In this document: in pieces, positions 1 through 5,608 of the stretch
Position numbering within the stretch: the first letter of the stretch is position 1
Layout of the letters: the number at the start of each line of letters is the position of its first letter
Source of the DNA: an uncultured Rivibacter sp.
GTDB taxonomy: Bacteria; Pseudomonadota; Gammaproteobacteria; Burkholderiales; Burkholderiaceae
Length of the DNA stretch: 5,608 nucleotides
Assembly: GCA_946481025.1 (NCBI GenBank)
Contig: CAMLNA010000215.1
Coordinates: 1-5,608, forward strand
Reading direction: 5' to 3'
Made by a program: the position numbers and the translations under genes
The notes under the pieces: generated by a model
What the model was told of the DNA's origin: nothing
Databases searched by the model: none
Seen by the model: the letters and a program-made list of their open reading frames with translations, nothing else

Positions 1-1198
1 CCTCGTCGGTCGACTGGTTGGTGTTCCAGAACTTGGTGATGATGTCCTGCATCACGCCGTTCACATCGGGTGAAACCAGCATCTCGGGGTTGGGCAGGTG
101 GCGCGAGGCGTCCTTCATGACCTGCAGGCCGGCCTGGGCGCAGATGTCCATCGCCTTCGCATCGACGTCGGTGCGGATCGGGATGGAGCCCTTCTTGTTG
201 TTGAAGGCCACCTGCGTGGCCGGGGCGGTGAAGGTGGTGGCGAGCAGGTGCTGCGCCTTGATCTGGTTCGCGTCGCTGGTCTTGGGGAACACGAACACGT
301 CGCCGGCGATGATGTAGGGCGACTTCGGCCCGAAGCCGGGGAAGCAGCCGAACTCCTTGCCCGCCGTCTGGTTGGCCGCCTGGAACTCGCCCTTGGCCCA
401 GTCGCCCATGATCTGCACCCCGGCCTTGCCGGCGATGACCATCGAGGTGGCGTCGTTCCAGTTGCGGCCGGCCGAGCCCGGGTCCACGTAGTTCTTCAGG
501 CGCTTGAAGGAGGCCAGCACGCTCTTGAACGCGTCGCTCTGCACCGCCTTCGCGTCGCGGTCGCGGTAGACCTTGAGGTAGAGCTCGGCGCCGCCCATGT
601 GCGCGAGCAGCGCGTCGAAGGTGAGCTTCTCCTGCCACGGCTGGCCGCCGAGCGCCAGCGGCACCACGCCGGCCGCCTTGAGCTTGTCGAGCGCGGCGAA
701 GAACTCGGTGGGGGTCTTGGGCTCCTCCTTGATGCCGGCCTTCGCGAAAGCGGCCTTCGAGTACCAGAACCATGCCGGCATGTGGATGTTCACCGGCACC
801 GCGTAGTAGTGCCCCTTGACCTTGATCGAGTTGAGGATGGGGGCGGGCAGCAGCTTGTCCCAGTTGTTCTGCTTGGCCACCTCGTCCACGTTGTTGAGCA
901 GGCCGCCGTCGATCACGTCGTGGAACTGCTTGGAGGTGTTGAACTGCGCCGCCGTGGACGGCGTGCCGCCGACGATGCGGTTGATGGCCTGCGCCCGGGC
1001 CGCCTCGCCGCCGGCGACCGCGCTGTCCACCCAGGTGCCGCCGGCCTTCTTGTAGGCCTCGGCCAGTTCCTTCACGGCGGCCGATTCGCCGCCGGAGGTC
1101 CACCAGTGGATCACTTCGGCGCGGGTCTGTGCCTGCGCGCCGGACGCCGCGGCGAAAGCGAGGCCGATGGCCGCGGCCAGGGTGTGCAGTCTTGTCAT
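1..1198 (-). CDS. ABC transporter sugar-binding protein, GtsA-like (3' end outside window)
   Basis: This is the periplasmic substrate-binding subunit of a carbohydrate ABC importer (solute-binding protein family 1), closest in style to the glucose/mannose-binding protein GtsA of pseudomonads. I translated it from the ATG at 1198-1196; 399 codons are visible with no stop, so the C-terminus lies left of the window and probably only a few tens of residues are missing. A signal peptide covers residues 1-23: basic start MTR, an Ala/Leu-rich core, and likely cleavage at AQA|Q. Family-typical stretches are EVIHWWTSGGES (about 28-39), VAGGEAARAQAINR, GGTPSTAAQF, and near the end NNKKGSIPIRTDVDAKAMDIC. 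The tandem Trp32-Trp33 probably stacks on the sugar, by analogy with the family. Cys285 and Cys353 could form a disulfide. An AGGAG ribosome site lies 6 bases before the ATG. The gene follows the GH1 gene by 22 bp in one apparent operon, and permease and ATPase genes are expected further left. The family is clear. The exact ligand (glucose, cellobiose or another beta-glucoside) is inferred. Confidence 0.93.
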   Translation of the reverse strand, partial: MTRLHTLAAAIGLAFAAASGAQAQTRAEVIHWWTSGGESAAVKELAEAYKKAGGTWVDSAVAGGEAARAQAINRIVGGTPSTAAQFNTSKQFHDVIDGGLLNNVDEVAKQNNWDKLLPAPILNSIKVKGHYYAVPVNIHMPAWFWYSKAAFAKAGIKEEPKTPTEFFAALDKLKAAGVVPLALGGQPWQEKLTFDALLAHMGGAELYLKVYRDRDAKAVQSDAFKSVLASFKRLKNYVDPGSAGRNWNDATSMVIAGKAGVQIMGDWAKGEFQAANQTAGKEFGCFPGFGPKSPYIIAGDVFVFPKTSDANQIKAQHLLATTFTAPATQVAFNNKKGSIPIRTDVDAKAMDICAQAGLQVMKDASRHLPNPEMLVSPDVNGVMQDIITKFWNTNQSTDE

Positions 1199-1220
1199 GC
1201 TCGTCTCCTCTCGGGTGGGT

Positions 1221-2537
1221 TCACGCCGCCTGTGCGCGGCGCGCGAAGAATGCCTGCAGCGCCAGGGCGCTGTCCTTCGGCGTGCGCTGCTGGGTCTGGT
1301 AGTCCACGTGCACGACGCCGAAGCGCTTGTCGTAGCCGAACGCCCACTCGAAGTTGTCGAGCAGCGACCAGACGAAATAGCCGCGCACGTCCACGCCGTG
1401 CCGCATGGCTTCGTCCACCGCGGCGAAGTGTCGCTTCAGGTAGCGGGTGCGCTGCTCGTCATGCACGCGGCCGGCTTGCACATGGTCGTCGCTGGCCATG
1501 CCGTTCTCGGTGATGTAGACCGGCGGCAGGTTCGCATAGCGCTGCCTGAACTCGACCAGCAGGTCGCGCAGGCCGTCGGGGTAGACCTCCCAGCCCATCT
1601 GGGTGCGCTCCACGTCGGGCAGCGGCGCGTCCACGAAGCCGTGCGCGCCGTCGCTCTTCACCACCTGGCGGAAGTAGTAGTTGATGCCCAGGTAGTCGAG
1701 CGGCGCGCGAATGGCCTCCATGTCGCCGTCGCGCACCGGCGGTTCGGCCTGTGGCCACAGCTCGCGCATCGCTTCGGGGTAGCGGCCCAGCAGCACCTGG
1801 TCGAGCACCCAGTGGCTGGAGCAGGCATGCGCGAGGCGGGCCGCCCGGCGGTCGGCGGCGCTGTCGCTGGCGGCGCTCACCGCGTTGATGTTGTGCACCA
1901 GCCCCACCGGGGCGCGGTCGCTGCTGCGCAGGGCCGCACAGGCCAGGCCGTGGCCCAGCAGCAGGTGGTGCATGGCCTCCACCGAATACCGCTTGTCCGT
2001 GAGGCCCGGCGCGTGGCGCCCTTCTCCATGCCCCAGGTGGGCCGAGCACCAGGGCTCGTTCAGGGTGGTCCAGGCGCTCACCCGGCCGGCCAGTTCGCGG
2101 CCGATGCGCTCCGCATAGTCGGCGAACCGGTGGGCGGTGTCGCGGTTGAGCCAGCCGCCGCGGTCCTGCAGGTGCTGCGGCAGGTCCCAGTGGTAGAGCG
2201 TCACGAAGGCCTGCTGGCCCTGCTGCTGCAGGCGGTCGAGCAGCCGCTTGTAGAAGTCCACGCCCCGGGGGTTGAGCCGGCCGTCCAGGCCGATGACACG
2301 CGGCCAGGCGATCGACAGCCGGTAGGCGTCGAAGCCCAGCTGCTTGAGCAGCGCGAGGTCGGACTCCCAGCGGTGGTAGTGGTCGCAGGCCACCGCGCCG
2401 CTGTCGCCGTTGGCCACCCGGCCGGGCGTGGCGCAGTAGGTGTCCCAGATCGACGGCAGGCGGCCGTCCTCGCCGGCGGCGCCCTCGATCTGGTAGGCGG
2501 CGGTGGCGGCGCCGAACAGGAAGTCGCGGCGCCACAT
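1221..2537 (-). CDS. GH1 family beta-glucosidase (cytoplasmic)
   Basis: This glycoside hydrolase family 1 enzyme is a retaining beta-glucosidase expected to hydrolyse imported cellobiose or other beta-glucosides to glucose in the cytoplasm; no signal peptide is visible. The whole family signature is present: DFLFGAATAAYQIEGA at the N-terminus, YRLSIAWPR, LYHWDLPQ, the acid/base Glu in WTTLNEPW (codon 2057-2055, residue 161 from the ATG), LDYLGINYY, the nucleophile Glu in YITENG (codon 1508-1506, residue 344), and WSLLDNFEWAFGYDKRFG near the C-terminus. The length of 438 residues fits the family. Two starts are possible. The ATG at 2537-2535 gives MWRRDFLFG and has GAGGG 7 bases upstream. A TTG at 2594-2592, with AAAGG 7 bases upstream, adds 19 residues unlike the family and with fewer G/C-ending codons than the body of the gene, so I prefer the ATG. 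It is the first gene of a leftward unit with the binding-protein gene. An operator-like palindrome lies just upstream (2611-2630). Confidence 0.95.
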   Translation of the reverse strand: MWRRDFLFGAATAAYQIEGAAGEDGRLPSIWDTYCATPGRVANGDSGAVACDHYHRWESDLALLKQLGFDAYRLSIAWPRVIGLDGRLNPRGVDFYKRLLDRLQQQGQQAFVTLYHWDLPQHLQDRGGWLNRDTAHRFADYAERIGRELAGRVSAWTTLNEPWCSAHLGHGEGRHAPGLTDKRYSVEAMHHLLLGHGLACAALRSSDRAPVGLVHNINAVSAASDSAADRRAARLAHACSSHWVLDQVLLGRYPEAMRELWPQAEPPVRDGDMEAIRAPLDYLGINYYFRQVVKSDGAHGFVDAPLPDVERTQMGWEVYPDGLRDLLVEFRQRYANLPPVYITENGMASDDHVQAGRVHDEQRTRYLKRHFAAVDEAMRHGVDVRGYFVWSLLDNFEWAFGYDKRFGVVHVDYQTQQRTPKDSALALQAFFARRAQAA

Positions 2538-2544
2538 GGCGGAG

Positions 2545-2549
2545 CCCTC
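2545..2549 (-). promoter_or_regulatory. Ribosome binding site favouring the ATG start of the GH1 gene
   Basis: On the minus strand this reads GAGGG, 7 bases before the ATG at 2537. It makes the internal ATG a credible start. It competes with the TTG at 2594, whose own site AAAGG occupies 2602-2606 at the same spacing. The motif is seen directly; which start is used is an inference. Confidence 0.5.
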
Positions 2550-2610
2550 GGGCGGTGCCACACCCGAGGCAGAAGACAGCACGGCGGGATCCAAAACTTA
2601 ACCTTTCGTT

Positions 2611-2630
2611 AACTGGAACCGATTCCAGTT
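2611..2630. promoter_or_regulatory. LacI-family-like operator upstream of the GH1 operon
   Basis: AACTGGAACCGATTCCAGTT is an inverted repeat with 8-base perfect arms around CCGA (18 of 20 positions symmetric) and a central CG, the usual shape of LacI-family operators. Read on the minus strand its 14-base core (2614-2627) is TGGAATCGGTTCCA, identical to the core of the palindrome in front of the GH3 gene. It sits 73 bases upstream of the preferred GH1 ATG and 16 bases upstream of the alternative TTG. A repressor bound here would block transcription into the GH1/binding-protein operon. The regulator is not in the window and its identity is unknown. Confidence 0.75.
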
Positions 2631-2789
2631 TCTGCGATTGGAGCAGTGGGGGCGCCCCGGCGTATGGGGGCTAACCCTTGAAGAGCCGGGTTTCATGACG
2701 GAGGTGAAGCATCGGGCAAGTGTCGGTCCAGCTTTAATAAGTAGTTAACCTAGTGGAAAGGCTTCGATAAGAACTCCTAGAGTTCGGCT
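2631..2789. promoter_or_regulatory. Divergent promoter region between GH1 and GH3 genes
   Basis: No gene fits this stretch between the two operator palindromes, which must carry the promoters of both divergent units. Its right half is markedly AT-richer than the rest of the window: around 2733-2750 it reads TTTAATAAGTAGTTAACC, and TATTAA on the minus strand (2739-2734) could be a -10 for the leftward unit. For the GH3 gene, TTAACC (2745-2750) with AT-rich sequence near 2765-2773 is a weak -35/-10 guess. Neither is a good sigma-70 match, so no exact promoter or transcription start is claimed. The left half (2641-2700) is GC-rich and includes the 10-base perfect palindrome GGGGCGCCCC at 2649-2658, of unknown meaning. 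Confidence 0.4.
2771..2785. repeat. Short perfect inverted repeat GAACTC-CTA-GAGTTC
   Basis: Six-base perfect arms flank a 3-base centre, only 4 bases before the larger palindrome at 2790-2817. It has a different sequence from the two LacI-like operators, so it may bind another regulator or be chance. No function can be assigned from sequence. Confidence 0.4.
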
Positions 2790-2817
2790 CCCATTGTGGA
2801 ATCGGTTCCACAGTGGG
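2790..2817. promoter_or_regulatory. LacI-family-like operator in front of the GH3 gene
   Basis: This 28-base inverted repeat pairs at 12 of 14 positions (mismatches 2794/2813 and 2802/2805) around a central CG at 2803-2804. Its inner core TGGAATCGGTTCCA (2797-2810) is identical to the core in front of the GH1 gene read on that gene's strand. The two centres are 183 bp apart. The site ends 9 bases before the GH3 ribosome binding site (GAGGAG, 2827-2832), so it probably lies downstream of the GH3 promoter and could act as a repressor roadblock. If transcribed it would also form a strong hairpin in the mRNA leader. Sharing the core suggests the same repressor controls both directions. Confidence 0.78.
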
Positions 2818-2837
2818 CCACGATTCGAGGAGACAGC

Positions 2838-5608
2838 ATGAAGAACACATGGAAGCTGCAGGCCGGCGCACTTGCGATGGCCCTGGCGGCGGCCCTGGCT
2901 GCCTGCGGGGGCGGCGATGACGATCCGCCGCCGCCGTCTTCGGGCCTTTCGGACTGGCCCAGGATCACCAGCGCCATCGCGCCCGACGCGGCGCAGGAGG
3001 CGCAGATCACCGGCATCGTGGCGGGCATGACGCTGGCGCAGAAGGTCGGCCAGATGACGCAGCCCAACATCACCGCCATCACGCCGGCCGAGGTGACCCA
3101 GTACTACATCGGCTCGGTGCTCAACGGCGGCGGCGCCTGGCCCGGCAACAACAAGCAGGCCACCGCGGCCGACTGGCTGGCGCTGGCCGACGCGTACTGG
3201 GAAGCGTCGATGAACACCGACATGGCGGTGAAGATCCCGGTGATCTGGGGCACCGACGCCGTGCACGGCCACAACAACGTCTACGGGGCGACGCTCTTCC
3301 CCCACAACATCGGCCTGGGCGCGGCCAACGACCCCGAGCTGATCGAGCGCATCGGCGCGGCGGTGGCGAAGCAGGTGGTGGCCACCGGCATCGACTGGAC
3401 CTTCGCCCCCACGCTGGCGGTGGTGCGCGACGACCGCTGGGGCCGCACCTACGAGGGCTTCTCGGAAGACCCGGCCATCGTGGCCAGCTACGGCGGGCGC
3501 TACACCACCGGCCTGCAGGGCCGCTTTGCCGCCTCCGGCCGGCCCACCGTGGTGGCCACCGCCAAGCACTACATCGGCGACGGCGGCACCGACCAGGGCA
3601 AGGACCAGGGCGAGAACAAGGCGAACCTGGCCGACCTGATCAACGTCCACGGCGCGGGCTACTACACCTCGCTTGCCGCCGGCGCGCAGACGGTGATGGC
3701 CTCGTTCAACAGCTGGACCTTCCAGGGCACCGCGCCCGACGGCACGGCGCTGAACTTCGCCAACGCCAAGATGCACGGCAACAAGTACCTGCTGACCGAC
3801 GTGCTGAAGGTGAAGATGGGCTTCGATGGCCTGGTCGTCTCCGACTGGGACGGCATCGGCCAGGTGAAGTACACCGATGCGCAGGGCGTCGAGCGCCAAT
3901 GCACCAACTCGTCGTGCCCGGTGGCCATCAACGCCGGCATCGACCTCGTGATGGTGCCCAACGACTGGAAGGCCTTCATCGCCAACACCATCGCCTCGGT
4001 CGAGGCCGGCGAGATCCCGATGGCCCGCATCGACGACGCGGTCAAGCGCATCCTGCGGGTGAAGCTGCGTTCGGGCCTCATGAAGGTCGAGAACGGCCAG
4101 ACCGTCTCCGTGAAGCCTTCGCTGCGCGGCGGCGCGGGTGACGCGGCCGCCCTGCAGCACCGCGACCTCGCCCGCGAGGCGGTGCGCAAGTCGCTGGTGC
4201 TGCTGAAGAACGCCAACGGCGTGCTGCCGCTGGCCCGCGGCGAGAAGGTCCTCGTGGTCGGCAAGAACGCCGACAGCCTGCCCAACCAGAACGGCGGCTG
4301 GTCGCTCACCTGGCAGGGCACGAGCAACACCAACGCCGACTTCCCGAACGCCGACTCGGTGCTGGCCGGCATCCGCGAGGCGGCGGGCGATGCCAACGTC
4401 GTCTACTCGGCCACCGGCAACGGCGTGAACGTGGCCGACTTCAAGGCGGTGATCGCGGTGATCGGCGAAACGCCCTATGCCGAAGGCGTGGGCGACATCG
4501 GCAAGTCCGGCACGCTGGAGCATGCCCGGCGCTACCCGGAAGACCTGGCGGTGCTCGACCTGGTGACCGGCAAGGGCGTGCCGGTGGTGACGGTGCTGCT
4601 GGCCGGCCGGCCGGTGTGGGCCAACAAGGAGCTCAACCGCAGCGATGCGTTCGTGGCCGCCTGGCTGCCCGGCACCGAAGGCAAGGGCATCGCCGACGTG
4701 CTGTTCCGCAAGGCCGACGGTTCGGTGAACTTCGACTTCACCGGCAGGCTGTCGTTCTCGTGGCCCAAGGCGGCCTGCCAGGTGCCGCTGAACAAGGGCG
4801 ACGCCAACTACGACCCGCTGTTCGCGTACGGCTACGGCCTGTCGTATGCCGGCGGCGGCAGCGTGCCCGCGCTGGACGAGACCACGCCCGCCCTCGGCTG
4901 CGGCCAGACCACGCCCAACGGCCCGGCCGCCACCGAAGACCTCGTGGTGTTCCGCCAGGTCGAAAGCTCGCTGCACAAGCTCTACATCGGCTCGCCGCCC
5001 AACTGGTCGCTGCCGGTGGGGTCGGACCTCAACAACGCGGTGGTCACGACCGACGGCCACGTGAAGGTCGAGACCGCGCAGCTCAACGTGCAGCAGGACG
5101 CGAAGAAGGTCACCTGGACCTCCACCGGCCAGTTCATGGCGCAGTCCATCGGCGTGAAGACCGACTACTCGGGCTACCTCACCGCCGAGGCCGCGCTGGT
5201 GTTCGACATCTCGGTGAACCAGGCGCCGCAAGGCAACGTGAAGCTGCGCGTGGACTGCACCTACCCGTGCATCGGGGAGCTCGACGCGACCACCGTGCTC
5301 AAGGGCCTGCCGCTGGACACCCGGCGCACGCTGAAGATCCCGCTGGCCTGCTTCTTCGCCAAGGGGACCGACTTCACCGGCATCGACGTGCCCTTCCTGG
5401 CATTCACCGACAAGCCCTTCACCGCAACCTTTGCCGACATCCGCTGGCAGATCAACGCGGCCAAGGACGCCGATGCGCTGGCCTGCGATGCACTCGTGCC
5501 GCCGCCCCCGCCGGTGATCGACCCGTTGCCCGGCCCGAGCGCCACGCTGTTCGGCGCCGACGGCAGCTTCCTCGCCGGCTTCTCGCTGGGCACCTGGTCC
5601 ACCAACGG
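2838..5608 (+). CDS. GH3 family exo-beta-glucosidase lipoprotein, ExoP-like (3' end outside window)
   Basis: This is a retaining glycoside hydrolase family 3 exo-glucanase/beta-glucosidase that releases glucose from the non-reducing end of beta-glucans or cello-oligosaccharides. It starts at ATG 2838 with GAGGAG 5 bases upstream; 923 codons are visible without a stop. Residues 1-22 form a lipoprotein signal with lipobox LAAC (Cys23). The following Gly, not Asp, predicts outer-membrane sorting. A low-complexity GGGDDDPPPP spacer follows. The N-terminal GH3 barrel (about 60-390) shows LAQKVGQMTQ, WGTDAVHGHNNVYGATLFPH, RWGRTYEGFSEDP, KHYIGD (Lys243-His244) and the nucleophile Asp336 in VSDWDG. 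The C-terminal GH3 domain (about 440-670) shows LAREAVRKSLVLLKN, the probable acid/base Glu549 in PYAEGVGD, and FAYGYGLSY. Residues about 700-880 resemble the ExoP-type galactose-binding-like domain, and a PPPPP linker at 888-892 leads into an unidentified segment. It is divergent from the GH1 operon and shares an operator core with it. GH3 identity is firm; the natural substrate is inferred. Confidence 0.94.
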   Translation, partial: MKNTWKLQAGALAMALAAALAACGGGDDDPPPPSSGLSDWPRITSAIAPDAAQEAQITGIVAGMTLAQKVGQMTQPNITAITPAEVTQYYIGSVLNGGGAWPGNNKQATAADWLALADAYWEASMNTDMAVKIPVIWGTDAVHGHNNVYGATLFPHNIGLGAANDPELIERIGAAVAKQVVATGIDWTFAPTLAVVRDDRWGRTYEGFSEDPAIVASYGGRYTTGLQGRFAASGRPTVVATAKHYIGDGGTDQGKDQGENKANLADLINVHGAGYYTSLAAGAQTVMASFNSWTFQGTAPDGTALNFANAKMHGNKYLLTDVLKVKMGFDGLVVSDWDGIGQVKYTDAQGVERQCTNSSCPVAINAGIDLVMVPNDWKAFIANTIASVEAGEIPMARIDDAVKRILRVKLRSGLMKVENGQTVSVKPSLRGGAGDAAALQHRDLAREAVRKSLVLLKNANGVLPLARGEKVLVVGKNADSLPNQNGGWSLTWQGTSNTNADFPNADSVLAGIREAAGDANVVYSATGNGVNVADFKAVIAVIGETPYAEGVGDIGKSGTLEHARRYPEDLAVLDLVTGKGVPVVTVLLAGRPVWANKELNRSDAFVAAWLPGTEGKGIADVLFRKADGSVNFDFTGRLSFSWPKAACQVPLNKGDANYDPLFAYGYGLSYAGGGSVPALDETTPALGCGQTTPNGPAATEDLVVFRQVESSLHKLYIGSPPNWSLPVGSDLNNAVVTTDGHVKVETAQLNVQQDAKKVTWTSTGQFMAQSIGVKTDYSGYLTAEAALVFDISVNQAPQGNVKLRVDCTYPCIGELDATTVLKGLPLDTRRTLKIPLACFFAKGTDFTGIDVPFLAFTDKPFTATFADIRWQINAAKDADALACDALVPPPPPVIDPLPGPSATLFGADGSFLAGFSLGTWSTN

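Noticed and set aside
1199..1220. Possible separate promoter or terminator between the GH1 and binding-protein genes
   Set aside because: The 22-base gap contains only the ribosome binding site (AGGAG). There is no room for a promoter and no inverted repeat, so co-transcription is the simpler reading.
98..1513. Long plus-strand open frame opposite the binding-protein gene and part of the GH1 gene
   Set aside because: It spans two real minus-strand genes and the gap between them, and its product is low-complexity Ala/Arg/Gly/Val sequence without motifs. It is a GC-bias shadow.
1167..2612. Plus-strand open frame of about 480 codons covering the GH1 gene
   Set aside because: It is antisense to a complete, motif-perfect GH1 enzyme, with repetitive Val/Ala/His/Gln composition, no domain and no convincing ribosome site.
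2673..2692. Possible hairpin AACCC...GGGTT as a terminator
   Set aside because: The arms are only 5 bases with a 10-base loop and no T-run, and no gene ends there: both neighbouring genes start from this region.
2754..2767. Possible third operator, TGGAAAGGCTTCGA
   Set aside because: It matches the shared core at 10 of 14 positions but lacks the central CG and good symmetry about the expected centre. This is too weak to claim beside the two strong sites.
2745..5231. Long minus-strand open frame opposite the GH3 gene
   Set aside because: Its translation is Arg/His/Val/Gly-rich with no recognisable domain, as expected for the antisense of a high-GC gene. The plus strand gives a full GH3 protein with all motifs.

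Overview
The window is GC-rich (roughly two thirds G+C, with very high G/C at third codon positions) and gene-dense. Protein style, the Shine-Dalgarno pattern and gene content suggest a Gram-negative proteobacterium, most likely a betaproteobacterium of the Burkholderiales (Rubrivivax/Roseateles/Leptothrix-like). The taxonomic placement is an inference from style, not from a marker gene.

Layout: two divergent transcription units flank a regulatory region of about 300 bp (2538-2837). On the minus strand, reading leftward, a cytoplasmic family 1 glycoside hydrolase (beta-glucosidase, start near 2537 or 2594, stop at 1221) is followed after 22 bp by the periplasmic sugar-binding protein of an ABC importer of the GtsA glucose/mannose-binding type (start 1198, running off the left edge). 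On the plus strand, an outer-membrane-type lipoprotein of glycoside hydrolase family 3 (exo-beta-glucan glucohydrolase, ExoP architecture) starts at 2838 and runs off the right edge after at least 923 residues.

The region between them holds two inverted repeats, 2611-2630 and 2790-2817. Read on the strand of the gene each one precedes, they share an identical 14-base core, TGGAATCGGTTCCA, with the central CG typical of LacI-family operators. This suggests that one LacI-type repressor, not encoded in the window, controls both directions.

Together the genes read as a beta-glucan or cello-oligosaccharide utilisation locus. The GH3 lipoprotein would release glucose or short oligosaccharides at the cell envelope, the ABC system would bind and import the sugars, and the GH1 enzyme would split imported beta-glucosides in the cytoplasm. 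Each component belongs to a known family, so I do not see a wholly new system. The least ordinary points are the shared operator pair, the strong hairpin that the downstream operator would form in the GH3 mRNA leader, and an unidentified extra C-terminal segment on the GH3 enzyme beyond its ExoP-type domain. No RNA genes, mobile elements, CRISPR arrays or convincing terminators were seen.
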